Source: Bacteroidota bacterium
Lineage (GTDB): Bacteria; Bacteroidota; Bacteroidia; Chitinophagales; Chitinophagaceae
Direction: 5' to 3'
DNA length: 64,000 nt
NCBI GenBank assembly: GCA_023423405.1
Contig: JAFAFR010000023.1
Span: forward strand, 186,001 to 250,000
In this document: in pieces, positions 34,320 through 43,646 of the stretch
How the letters are laid out: every line of letters begins with the position of its first letter
Position numbering within the stretch: the first letter of the stretch is position 1
The notes under the pieces: model-generated
Seen by the model: only the letters and a program-made list of their open reading frames with translations
What the model was told of the DNA's origin: nothing
Databases searched by the model: none
Program-made: the position numbers and the translations under genes

Positions 34320-37300
34320 ATGAAACATCACTACCAGGTGGTGAAAGCCATTCTATTGCCCCTGCTTTCCGTTGCCCTGCTGGCGCAGCCAGGCTTGATC
34401 CATGCAGAGAAGCCTGCGGGATCCGCTGCCGGCGGCTATTTTCAGCAACCGGCCACGGGCGAGGTGCCCGTACTTCGCGGCCTGATCGAAAATGAAAAAG
34501 GGGAAACCATCCCCGGCGTCACCATCCGCCTCAGCAACGCTTCGGGCTCTTATTCCGAAAGCCAAAGCAGCAACCAGAAAGGGATCTTTGAATTCAGGAA
34601 ACCCGATGCCGAAGGCCCCTTTACCGTCGAGGTGTCGCATGTGGGATTTCTATCCCAAAGTTTCAAGCGCATCCATTTTGAAGCAGGCCGCACGGAGTCT
34701 CTTCACATTGTACTCAAAGATGCTTCCAGTGATCTCAACGAAGTGGTGGTTACCGCGTTGGGTATCCGGCGCGAAGAAAAAGCGCTGGGCTATGCCGCAC
34801 AGAAAATGGAATCGAAAGACCTGAACGACGCACGCTCCAATAATTTTGTGAGCGCCCTTTCAGGAAAAGTGGCCGGACTTTCCCTCATATCCCCAGGTTC
34901 GGGCCCGCTGAATTCCACCCGCGTATCATTGCGCGGCGATGCCTCTCTCAATCCCAACGGCAACAGCGCTCTCATTGTGCTCGATGGCGTTCCCATGAAC
35001 AACCGCATCAATTCTTCTGGCGTATCCAATGCCTACCAGGCCGGCTCCGGCAACGATGTGCCGATCGATTTCGGGAACGGCATCTCCGATATCAATCCCG
35101 ATGATATTGAATCCGTCACCGTGTTGAAAGGACCCAGCGCCACAGCGCTCTACGGTTCCCGCGCGGCAGGCGGCGCGCTCATCATCACCACAAAATCGGG
35201 CGCCCGGAAAGGCAGGGGGATTGGCGTAACCTTCAACTCCAATTCCAGCATTAACAATGTGATCCGCTGGCCCGATTACCAGTATCAATACGGCCAGGGC
35301 ACGGGTAAGCAATACAATGCCAACGGCGAGTTTTACTATTCTTACGGTGCTTCAGAAGACGGCGCCTCCACCAGCGGCACCAGCTCGGCTTATGGCCCCA
35401 AATTCAACGGACAATCTTACTACCAGTACGATCCTGAACTGGAGGGCCGCGGCGCAGAACGTACTCCCTGGGTGCCGTATACCGATAATGTCAAATCCTT
35501 CTGGCGCACCGGTTATACGCTCACGAACAATATTGCCCTGGAAGGCGGCGGTGATAAAGGGAATGCGCGCGTTTCCCTCACGCATACCAAAAACGAATGG
35601 ATCATGCCGAATACCGGTTTCGAGCGCATGAATGCCGCCGTTAGTCTCAACTACAAACTGAGCGACAAGCTTTCTGTCAGCTCAAAGATCAACTATACCA
35701 ATAAAAGAAGCGACAACCTGCCGGCTACGGGTTACAACAACCAAAGCATCGCCTATTTCATGATCTTTCAGAACCCCAACGTGAACCTTCAATGGTATCG
35801 TCCCATCTGGAAAAACGGGCAGTACCAGCGCCAGCAGATACACCCTTATAGCTCGTTCATCGACAACCCCTACCTGATCGCCTATGAAATGACGAACAGC
35901 GTACGAAGCAACCAGGTGGCGGGTAATCTCGCTGCGACTTACCATATCAGCCCCAAGTTCGACCTCATGGTGCGCACCGCGGTAGAAATGAGTATGGAAA
36001 ACCGCGCGCAGCGCCGCCCCTTCAACAGCGCCAATTTCCAGTATGGCTACTACAAAGAGCAGTCCATCCAGTATTATGAGGTGAACACCGACGGGCTGTT
36101 CACCTACCACGACAAAATTGGCAACGATTTTGGCATCAGTGCATCCATTGGCGCCAACGCCCTGGTGCGCCGCCTCAATGGCATGGACAGTTATGTTGAT
36201 GGCCTGGTCATTCCCGGTGTATACATGCTGTCTAACGGTATAGGACAACCTATTACTACTTCCCGCGCGGGCGACAAAAACATCAACAGCGTGTACGCCA
36301 TGGCATCCCTGCACTGGCGCAACAAAGTTTTCTTCGACCTCACAGGCCGCAACGACTGGAGCTCCACGCTGCCCGAGCAGAACAATTCCTTTTTCTACCC
36401 CTCCGTTAGCAGCAGTGTGATCCTTTCCGACCTGCTGGAGCTTCCTGCCGCTATTTCTTTTGCAAAACTCAGGGTAGGCGTAGCCCAGGTGGGGAACGAT
36501 ACGGATCCGTACAACACCCGCAAGTATTATAACCCTTCAGAGTTCCCGGGTTCGGCCACGGTTCCCGGAACACTGTACAATATTGACCTCAAGCCCGAGA
36601 TCAGCACATCTTATGAAGCCGGCCTCGACATCCGTTTCTTTAACGGCCGCCTGGCGCTGGACCTTACGGCCTACAACAACCTTACCCGCAACCAAATCCT
36701 CAATGCGCCGCTGGATCCAACCACCGGCTATGCGGGTGCCTATGTGAATGGCGGTAAAGTACGCAACAGGGGCGTGGAGGTCCTCCTTTCCGGCTCACCC
36801 ATCCGGAGCAAGAATTTTTCCTGGAACACCTATATCACCTGGAACCGCAACTGGAACAGGGTATTGGAACTGACCGAAGGTTTTGAAACCGACCAGGTCA
36901 TCGGCGTGGGCGGCAATGCCACCATCATTGCAAAAGTAGGCGGCACTACCGGCGATATTTATGGATTCGGCTTTAAACGCTCTCCCGACGGGCAGATCAT
37001 TTACCTGCCGAGTGGCCTGCCCGCACGCCCGGAACAAATCCAGTATATCGGTAATGCTTATGCGGACTGGAAAGGAGGTATCCGGAACGAATTCAGCCTG
37101 CGCAACTGGCGTTTCAGCTTCCTGCTGGATGGATCTTATGGCGGCATCGTTTATTCCCAAACCCACCACAAAATGACCGAGCAGGGTAAACTGGGACACA
37201 CGCTCAAAGGCCGCGAAGAAAATTTCATCATCGGGGAGGGCGTAGTGCAGGACGCAGATGGTAAATACGTTCCCAATACCACCAAAGTGCTCCCGGCAGA

Positions 37301-37598
37301 TTACTATGCAGACTATTACCGCCGCGCCAACGTGGAGTCGAATTCCTTTGATGCTTCCTGGCTCAAGCTGCGGGAACTGCGCTTGGAATACGGCTTCCCG
37401 CGCAAAGCACTCAGCAAAACCTTCCTACAGGATGCTTCCGTGGCCCTCTATGGCCGCGACCTGTTTATGCTTACCAGTTTCCCCGCTTTCGATCCGGAAA
37501 CGGCAGCGCTCAACGGCAACACCATTATGCCCGGCATCGAAATGGGACAAATGCCTTCCAGCCGTACCATGGGTATCAATATCACGCTCAAATTTTAA
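34320..37598 (+). CDS. susC-like: SusC/RagA-family TonB-dependent outer-membrane receptor
   Basis: The 1092-residue protein has a signal peptide (about 1-29, ending IHAEK). A CarboxypepD_reg-like domain (about 50-125) follows, with RGLIENEKGETIPGVTI and VSHVGFLSQSF. Then comes the plug (VVVTALGIRREEKALGYA, VLDGVPMNNR, VLKGPSATALYGSRAAGGALIITTKSG) and a large beta barrel ending in ITLKF. It imports a large ligand using TonB energy. The start ATG 34320 was preferred over 34299 because the signal peptide begins there. SusD starts 11 bp after the stop. The unusual pairing with a phosphatase is discussed in findings. Confidence 0.96.
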   Translation: MKHHYQVVKAILLPLLSVALLAQPGLIHAEKPAGSAAGGYFQQPATGEVPVLRGLIENEKGETIPGVTIRLSNASGSYSESQSSNQKGIFEFRKPDAEGPFTVEVSHVGFLSQSFKRIHFEAGRTESLHIVLKDASSDLNEVVVTALGIRREEKALGYAAQKMESKDLNDARSNNFVSALSGKVAGLSLISPGSGPLNSTRVSLRGDASLNPNGNSALIVLDGVPMNNRINSSGVSNAYQAGSGNDVPIDFGNGISDINPDDIESVTVLKGPSATALYGSRAAGGALIITTKSGARKGRGIGVTFNSNSSINNVIRWPDYQYQYGQGTGKQYNANGEFYYSYGASEDGASTSGTSSAYGPKFNGQSYYQYDPELEGRGAERTPWVPYTDNVKSFWRTGYTLTNNIALEGGGDKGNARVSLTHTKNEWIMPNTGFERMNAAVSLNYKLSDKLSVSSKINYTNKRSDNLPATGYNNQSIAYFMIFQNPNVNLQWYRPIWKNGQYQRQQIHPYSSFIDNPYLIAYEMTNSVRSNQVAGNLAATYHISPKFDLMVRTAVEMSMENRAQRRPFNSANFQYGYYKEQSIQYYEVNTDGLFTYHDKIGNDFGISASIGANALVRRLNGMDSYVDGLVIPGVYMLSNGIGQPITTSRAGDKNINSVYAMASLHWRNKVFFDLTGRNDWSSTLPEQNNSFFYPSVSSSVILSDLLELPAAISFAKLRVGVAQVGNDTDPYNTRKYYNPSEFPGSATVPGTLYNIDLKPEISTSYEAGLDIRFFNGRLALDLTAYNNLTRNQILNAPLDPTTGYAGAYVNGGKVRNRGVEVLLSGSPIRSKNFSWNTYITWNRNWNRVLELTEGFETDQVIGVGGNATIIAKVGGTTGDIYGFGFKRSPDGQIIYLPSGLPARPEQIQYIGNAYADWKGGIRNEFSLRNWRFSFLLDGSYGGIVYSQTHHKMTEQGKLGHTLKGREENFIIGEGVVQDADGKYVPNTTKVLPADYYADYYRRANVESNSFDASWLKLRELRLEYGFPRKALSKTFLQDASVALYGRDLFMLTSFPAFDPETAALNGNTIMPGIEMGQMPSSRTMGINITLKF

Positions 37599-37609
37599 TG
37601 ACAACTACT

Positions 37610-39052
37610 ATGAAATATATTCTCCGGAAACAAATGCTCGCGGGGCTCATCGGCCTCGCCGCACTGACAGGATGTACCAAAAAATTCGAAGAGATCAATA
37701 CCGATCCCAAACGCATCAGCGAAGTGAGTCCAGGTACCCTGCTCAATCCCATTATTTATGATATGGCGGCCTATGGGATGCAGAAGGCCGATGACTGGAC
37801 CTTCAACCTGATGCAGGTAGCCCTTCCCTACCCATCGGCTTCGGGTGGGGTGCACCGTTATGACATTACGGAAAATGCCGGTGCCGGATTCTGGAACACT
37901 ACCTACCTGCACCTGACATCCATCAACGAAATGTATAAGGCCGCAGTGGCTGCCGAAGATCCCAACTACCAGGCCATAGCGCTCACGCTCAGGACCTGGA
38001 CGATCTCCAACCTCACAGATGCTTTCGGCGACATCCCACTGACCGAAGCAGCAAGGGCCGAAGAAGGTATTCTCCAGCCCATTTTCAACGCACAGCAGGA
38101 AGTGTACACTGCTTTGCTTACCGACCTGTCAACGGCCAACAGCCTTTATAACACCAGCCTGGCCATGAGTTTTGGCACCGATATTCTCTTTGCCAACAAT
38201 GTGACCCGCTGGAAAAAGTTCACAAACTCTCTCACCATGCGCTTATTGCTGCGCGTTAGCAAGCGCCCGGAAATGAATAGCTGGTCGCTGCTGCAGGCCA
38301 TGGTGGATGATCCCGTTACCTACCCCATTTTCACTTCCAATGCCGAAGCTGCCGTATTGCAACTGAGCGGCGTAACACCCTTACTTTCTCCCTGGGGACG
38401 CGCGGTTGATTTTACGTCTTACAGGGCCGCCTCTAAATTTTTTGCCGACCAGCTCAATGCCTGGAATGACCCGCGCCGCGAAAAATTCATGACCCAGGCG
38501 CGCACGGCCGATGGCTCGGCTACCATTGGATTTGCCGGAATTCCCAGTGGCTACGACGGTAACGACAATGAGTTCAACTACATTCCCTCCAACGTGAACA
38601 TTGCCCTGGTAACGGCGCCTATGATCAATCCCATTCTTCCCTACAGCGAAGTGGAATTCATCAAAGCCGAACTGGCCCTTCACAACAACGACGGGGCCAA
38701 ATCCCAGGCCGCTTATGAAAAAGGAGTGAAGGCTGCCATGGAGCAATGGGGCGCTGCCCTTCCGGCCGACTACTTCGCACAACCCGCTGCGGCATTCGAC
38801 GGAACCCTGGAACGAATACACCAGCAGAAATACTATGCGCTGTATTTTGTAGACTACCAGCAGTGGTTTGAATGCCGTCGTACCGGCTACCCGGTATTGC
38901 CTAAAAATGCAGGCATGCTCAACAACCAGCAATTGCCGGTGCGTTATTATTATCCCATCCTGGTGCGTTCCACCAATGCCGATAACTACCGCGCTGCCGT
39001 ACAATCTATGGGAGCCGATAATATTAATACCAAAGTGTGGTGGGAAAAATGA
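37610..39052 (+). CDS. susD-like: SusD/RagB-family surface lipoprotein
   Basis: The 480-residue protein has a lipoprotein signal (LIGLAALTGC) and the SusD entry FEEINTDPKRISEVSPG. Helical TPR-like segments follow (YQAIALTLRTWTISNLTDAFGDIPLTEA), then FIKAELALHNN and QKYYALYFVDYQQWFECRRTGYP near the C-terminus. It belongs to the SusD-like group closer to PF12771. It binds the ligand at the cell surface and closes over the SusC barrel. The ATG at 37610 is chosen over 37598 for a proper lipoprotein signal. The start region of the phosphatase gene follows within 36 bp. Confidence 0.95.
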   Translation: MKYILRKQMLAGLIGLAALTGCTKKFEEINTDPKRISEVSPGTLLNPIIYDMAAYGMQKADDWTFNLMQVALPYPSASGGVHRYDITENAGAGFWNTTYLHLTSINEMYKAAVAAEDPNYQAIALTLRTWTISNLTDAFGDIPLTEAARAEEGILQPIFNAQQEVYTALLTDLSTANSLYNTSLAMSFGTDILFANNVTRWKKFTNSLTMRLLLRVSKRPEMNSWSLLQAMVDDPVTYPIFTSNAEAAVLQLSGVTPLLSPWGRAVDFTSYRAASKFFADQLNAWNDPRREKFMTQARTADGSATIGFAGIPSGYDGNDNEFNYIPSNVNIALVTAPMINPILPYSEVEFIKAELALHNNDGAKSQAAYEKGVKAAMEQWGAALPADYFAQPAAAFDGTLERIHQQKYYALYFVDYQQWFECRRTGYPVLPKNAGMLNNQQLPVRYYYPILVRSTNADNYRAAVQSMGADNINTKVWWEK

Positions 39053-39087
39053 TCCTGCCTACGTTTAACAGTAAGAAAAAGAAAAAC

Positions 39088-40656
39088 ATGCGATCTATAT
39101 TCTTTTCCATCATCCTTCTCTGGGCGGTGGCTGCGGCCGGGCAAGCTTCCGGGCCGAACTTTGCAAAGGGATATGTATACGAAGATGCCAACCAGAACGG
39201 CCGCCGCGACAAACGCGAAAAAGGCCTGGCCGGCATCGGCGTATCCAATGGCAGGGAGGTGGTGCTCACAGACGATAAGGGCGCTTACCGCCTTCCTGTG
39301 AACGACGATGCCATCATTTTTGTGATAAAGCCTGCTGGCTACCGGTTACCTTTAACCGAAAACAACCTCCCGCGCTTTTATTATATTCACAAACCCAATG
39401 GCTCGCCAAAGGAAACCAGGTACCCAGGTGTAGACCCCACAGGCCCTCTGCCATCTTCCATTGATTTTGCATTGTTGCCCGGCGGGGAAGGCAATGACTA
39501 TACAGCCCTGGTATTCGGTGACCCCCAACCGCTTACCGATACCGAGTTGGGTTATTTTGAAAAGGGCATCGTAAACGAACTTGCGGGCATACAAAAGGTA
39601 AGCTTTGGCATCAGCCTGGGCGACCTGGTTTGGGACGACCTGAGCCTGCAACCCAAGTACATCCAGGTAATGAAAAAGATCGGGCTGCCCTGGCACAATG
39701 TCATGGGTAATCACGATATGAATTATGAGGCGAAGACCGATTCCCTTTCCGACGAAACCTATGAAAGAAATTTTGGTCCGGCTACCTATTCCTTCAATTA
39801 CGGGCAGGTGCATTATATCATTTTCGACGACGTGTTATATCCCGATCCGCGCGACGGAAAAGGCTACTGGGGCGGTTTCCGGAAGGACCAGCTCGATTTT
39901 ATGGAAAACGATCTCAAACTCGTACCCAAAGACCGCCTCGTGATCTGTTCCTTCCATATTCCCATTCAGAATTATAAAGACAGCTATAACGAGGCCGACC
40001 GCCAGCGCTATTTTGACCTGCTGGAGCCCTTTGCCAACACCCTCACCTTATCGGCGCACACGCACCTGCAACGCAACGACCTGTACACGGAAAAAGATGG
40101 CTGGCATGGCAGCAAGCCCCACCATGAATACAACGCAGGCACCACCTGCGGCGACTGGCATTCGGGCGAACTGAACGAAATAGGCGTACCTGTTTCCACC
40201 ATGCGCGACGGCACACCCAAGGGATATGCTTTCCTGCGCATCAAAGGAAACCAGTATGTGATCGATTATAAAGTGGCGGGCAAACCGGCCGATTACCAGA
40301 TCCGCCTCTTCACTCCAAAACTTGCGCAGCAAAAAAGGAATACGGCAGGCATCTATGCCAATTTCTTTATGGGCCGTCCCGATTCCAAAGTGGAATGCCG
40401 GGTGGACGGAGGAGACTGGAAACCCATGAACCTGGTGCAGGATGCCGATCCGCTCTACCTTGATGCGCTTCACCATTATGATTTCACGGAAACGCCTTTA
40501 ACAGGAAGAAGACCATCCAACCCGGAAAACTGTACCCATCTCTGGCGGCTTCCCATCCCAAATAACCTGTCGGCGGGTGAGCACCAGGTTGAAGTGCGCG
40601 CCACTGATATGTATGGCCGCACTTTCCAGGAGAAGGGGAGTTTTAAGATAATGTAG
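39088..40656 (+). CDS. Secreted calcineurin-like metallophosphoesterase
   Basis: The 522-residue protein has a signal peptide (ending AAAGQA) and the MetallophosN domain (KGYVYEDANQNGRRDKREKGLAGIGVSNG, up to about residue 95). Next is the two-metal phosphoesterase core with VFGDPQ, SLGDLVWDD, MGNHD, ICSFHIP and SAHTHLQ, then the C-terminal MetallophosC domain (RLFTPKLAQQKRN). All five metal-binding blocks are intact. It probably releases phosphate from an organophosphate in the periplasm or at the surface. Following SusC/SusD directly, it likely acts on the ligand that the pair imports. Confidence 0.92.
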   Translation: MRSIFFSIILLWAVAAAGQASGPNFAKGYVYEDANQNGRRDKREKGLAGIGVSNGREVVLTDDKGAYRLPVNDDAIIFVIKPAGYRLPLTENNLPRFYYIHKPNGSPKETRYPGVDPTGPLPSSIDFALLPGGEGNDYTALVFGDPQPLTDTELGYFEKGIVNELAGIQKVSFGISLGDLVWDDLSLQPKYIQVMKKIGLPWHNVMGNHDMNYEAKTDSLSDETYERNFGPATYSFNYGQVHYIIFDDVLYPDPRDGKGYWGGFRKDQLDFMENDLKLVPKDRLVICSFHIPIQNYKDSYNEADRQRYFDLLEPFANTLTLSAHTHLQRNDLYTEKDGWHGSKPHHEYNAGTTCGDWHSGELNEIGVPVSTMRDGTPKGYAFLRIKGNQYVIDYKVAGKPADYQIRLFTPKLAQQKRNTAGIYANFFMGRPDSKVECRVDGGDWKPMNLVQDADPLYLDALHHYDFTETPLTGRRPSNPENCTHLWRLPIPNNLSAGEHQVEVRATDMYGRTFQEKGSFKIM

Positions 40657-40682
40657 AAAATCACCTGAAAGTATGCGGTACC

Positions 40683-41537
40683 TCACTCACAGGTATAACC
40701 GAAAGCCTGCCGGAAGCTGGAACTGCTGCCATTGTTGATCTGCGTGGTGGTGCGAGTTGCCGGGAATCCTTCTTCAGTATAGGTGTAAGTCATACTGGCA
40801 GAGGTCAGTCCTATGGCGCCCGCCACCGTGTAACCAGTTGGATTGTTCCTGCTCAGCGCGGTTATGAGTGGCTCCAGGTCCGGGCTGTTCCAGTGGTACT
40901 TGTTCATGAAAAAACGATAGTTCGGAATATTTATATAAGGAGTGGGATGATCGTCGTAGCCGGTCACCTGTATATTGACCGAAACCGGCGGTCCGGAGGT
41001 AAATGCCACTTTCAGCGAGCTCACATTGTCCTGGTCGTTGTAACTGATCAGCAAATCCCATTCATAATCGCCTTCCAGGTCCGGGCTGGTTTCGCTGATC
41101 TTAATGAGCCGTTTGCGGTCATCATAGCTGTACACGAATTCCAGGCGATCGGCTTCGGTTCCGCTGGTGCCATGGGGCGTCATGGTTCCGGTGGCGGGGG
41201 TGGCAATTGTTGTAACGCGGATAGGCGATGCATAATCGTAACGCAGCCAGTCGCCATCGGTATCGGTCCGCAGCACATGGTCGTTTTCGATGTGAAGGGT
41301 GTCAATCGCCTCCTGGCTACTTCCTTTTTTAAGAATGGTTGCGAGCAAACCGTCCGGGCCATAGCTGTATTCAAGTGAGCCTGGATCGGCGGGACGATCG
41401 CTGGTTTCACTGGTGATCTTGCAGGAAGGGATAACCGGGTCAACAGGATCGGGGTTTTCCGGGCTTTTTTGACAGGCAGCCATTACCAGCAGGCAGGCTA
41501 TGAAAAATGAATGTCTTATAACCTGTTGCAATGGCAT
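40683..41537 (-). CDS. Unknown lipoprotein with repetitive beta sheet (DUF4595-like)
   Basis: The 284-residue protein has a lipoprotein signal (FFIACLLVMAAC, Cys near residue 22) followed by a Pro-rich linker. The mature region has repeated strands of the form EYSYGPDGLLATILK, LEFVYSYDDRKRLIKIS and LLISYNDQDNVSSLKV, like RHS/YD-type or DUF4595 beta-repeat lipoproteins. No enzyme motif is visible. It is probably surface-exposed. It converges with the phosphatase gene, 26 bp apart. Confidence 0.65.
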   Translation of the reverse strand: MPLQQVIRHSFFIACLLVMAACQKSPENPDPVDPVIPSCKITSETSDRPADPGSLEYSYGPDGLLATILKKGSSQEAIDTLHIENDHVLRTDTDGDWLRYDYASPIRVTTIATPATGTMTPHGTSGTEADRLEFVYSYDDRKRLIKISETSPDLEGDYEWDLLISYNDQDNVSSLKVAFTSGPPVSVNIQVTGYDDHPTPYINIPNYRFFMNKYHWNSPDLEPLITALSRNNPTGYTVAGAIGLTSASMTYTYTEEGFPATRTTTQINNGSSSSFRQAFGYTCE

Positions 41538-41551
41538 TTCTGTTCTTTTAT

Positions 41552-43507
41552 TTATTCGAAGTTACGCGAATGCATTGGCTCAAGCGTGGAAGCCACCTGC
41601 CCCTTCACCAGGTTGGGAGCTGTAACCCAGGCCAGCCAACGTTCTTCGAGAAAAGAACTTTTGCGCTTTGGAAGAAAGAACTGCCTTTCTGCACGATTTG
41701 ACAGGAGCTGCGGAAAACGCTGCAGGATCTGCACCCGGCAATGACGATCCTGGAGGCTGTCGAAGGTATCGGGACTACTGAACACCAGCACCGGCGCCTG
41801 GCGGGCCTGCACAATCAGGTTTTCGATGTTGGTATAATTCACCGGCCCACCGGCATAAAATTCGAGGGAATAGGAAAGAGGATCGGTTTGAGTCACCGCT
41901 TCACCCTGCAGGTGTTTTTCGAGCCAGAAAGCCGCCTGGGTGCCCGATTGGTAGCGCAGCAATTGCGGATAATAAAACATATTGAGGAAACCGCAGAGGG
42001 TCAGCGCGCCCAGGTAGCTCGCCAAAACCAGCCTGGAAACAGGACGGGGCAGGTCCAGGAAGCCATGTCCCTCATCGAGATAACCGCGAAAGCAGAGCCA
42101 TACCAACGAAATCCCCAAAACTATCCAGCCCAACACCCAGTAATCATCTGCTCCCCACAGCGTCCATACCAGTCCGCAGGCCGCCAGCAGAAACAACACC
42201 ACACTCACCTGCAGGGCGCGCATCCACCGCCAGAGCCAGTCCCGTGAAAAAACTGCCGCCAGCCACTGCGCCGCAACGATGGAGAAAAAAGGAAAAACCA
42301 GGTTCAGGTCGCGCGGGCCCTGGATCCGGGAAAAAGAAAAAACGAGGAAGGCGCTGAGGGCCAGTCCCACCGCCAGCCGGTCCAGAGCCACCGCTCCCCG
42401 CCGGCGGGGCCAGAAACTCTGAAGCACAGCGGCATACAACCAGGCCGACCAGGGCAGAAAGGCCAGGGCCAGCGCGGGCAGAAAATAAAACAGGTCGCCC
42501 CTTGCCGGCCCTCCGTTCCCGCGTCCCGGCAGGATGGCATCGATAGCGGCGCTTCCCGCCAGTTTGTATTGTTTCCAGATGGCAACCCATTCGGGCGTAA
42601 GAAAAACCAACACCAGCAAAATACCCATCCACCAGCGGGGACGCGCCAGTTGCTCCACTACCTGCTTCCAGGAGAAACGACCCGGTTCCTCTCCCACAGG
42701 TCCTGCGCCCATGCGCCGGGGCCTTCCTGCGAGTTCGGGACTGTAACGCGCCGGACTTCCCCGCCAGGCCCGGTCCGGAACAGACCCGGCCTTCGACCCA
42801 CGGTTCTCACCCGGCCCATCCCCGCGATCCGCCTTGCCGCGAAACCCGCTACCGGCCCCGTCGGCGCCGGAGTCGGCATCTGTACCCGGTGCACAATTCT
42901 CCACTCCTGTAGCCTGCAATTCCGCCGAAGGAGCTGCCCAAATGAACCAGCCAAATCCCATGGCAAGCGGCAGCAGTACCAGGAGGCCGCCCGTCATCAC
43001 GGCTCCCGCCGTCCAAAGCGAACCCATCACCACCTGGCTCCAGTGGCCGCTCATGGCTTTCCTGTAATGAAAAACGGCTCCCATCAGTAGTCCCGTGAGG
43101 TAAGGCGCGGTGGTAACATCATTGTTAGACACCACCAATTGCAGGGCGGTGAGATAAATCAGCAGGGTCACACGCGCTACGGTGCGGCCATGCCATTGCA
43201 GGGCGTAACGCCAGCAATACCAGCCACCCATCCCCCAAAAAAGAAGGGCCGGAAATTTATAAGCTAAACTGGTCGGCCCCAAAAGCTGAAAGCTGGCGGC
43301 AGCGATCCAATAGGGAAGATGAGGCCGGTCGAGCCATTCGTGCCCACCGCCTACCAAATGCCAGGCATCCTGCTGCAGCCACATGTATTTGGCGATGGCG
43401 GCCTGGAGGGCGCCCGCCGGTTCAGCAATAAAACCGGTAAGGGCACTGGCATTGACCAGCACCCCCAGAACTACCAGGAGACGATATATGTTGGACGGTC
43501 TGGTCAT
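41552..43507 (-). CDS. GT39-like integral membrane glycosyltransferase
   Basis: The 651-residue protein shows the ArnT/PMT-type arrangement: a first periplasmic loop with YMWLQQDAWHLVGGGHEWLDRPHLPYWIAA (acidic and His residues), many transmembrane helices, and a C-terminal soluble segment with LEKHLQGEAVTQTDPLSYSLEFYAGGPVNY. It would transfer a sugar from a polyprenyl-phosphate carrier to lipid or protein at the periplasmic face. Between about residues 200 and 275 is a low-complexity Gly/Ala/Arg/Pro-rich insert of unknown role. The start ATG 43507 is preferred over 43549. It is divergent from the GH31 gene. Confidence 0.8.
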   Translation of the reverse strand: MTRPSNIYRLLVVLGVLVNASALTGFIAEPAGALQAAIAKYMWLQQDAWHLVGGGHEWLDRPHLPYWIAAASFQLLGPTSLAYKFPALLFWGMGGWYCWRYALQWHGRTVARVTLLIYLTALQLVVSNNDVTTAPYLTGLLMGAVFHYRKAMSGHWSQVVMGSLWTAGAVMTGGLLVLLPLAMGFGWFIWAAPSAELQATGVENCAPGTDADSGADGAGSGFRGKADRGDGPGENRGSKAGSVPDRAWRGSPARYSPELAGRPRRMGAGPVGEEPGRFSWKQVVEQLARPRWWMGILLVLVFLTPEWVAIWKQYKLAGSAAIDAILPGRGNGGPARGDLFYFLPALALAFLPWSAWLYAAVLQSFWPRRRGAVALDRLAVGLALSAFLVFSFSRIQGPRDLNLVFPFFSIVAAQWLAAVFSRDWLWRWMRALQVSVVLFLLAACGLVWTLWGADDYWVLGWIVLGISLVWLCFRGYLDEGHGFLDLPRPVSRLVLASYLGALTLCGFLNMFYYPQLLRYQSGTQAAFWLEKHLQGEAVTQTDPLSYSLEFYAGGPVNYTNIENLIVQARQAPVLVFSSPDTFDSLQDRHCRVQILQRFPQLLSNRAERQFFLPKRKSSFLEERWLAWVTAPNLVKGQVASTLEPMHSRNFE

Positions 43508-43583
43508 CAGCGGGTTTTTGCGGGTCACCCGACCCAGTGCCATAAACATGCCAAAATGATACCGCCCTTCCTGATTAAATGCT

Positions 43584-43613
43584 GCGAAATTGACAGAGGG
43601 TCAATATTTTCGC
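43584..43613. promoter_or_regulatory. Operator-like inverted repeat between GT39 and GH31 genes
   Basis: Core TTGAC (43590-43594) and GTCAA (43600-43604) with a 5-bp centre are extended outward by GCGAAA (43584-43589) and TTTCGC (43608-43613). A TATTTTCG element (43605-43612), one base off the -7 consensus, overlaps it for the GH31 direction. The arrangement suggests a regulator controlling the divergent pair. Confidence 0.4.
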
Positions 43614-43646
43614 AACATGCGCTGCCATAACCAAACGATTGTTTGC

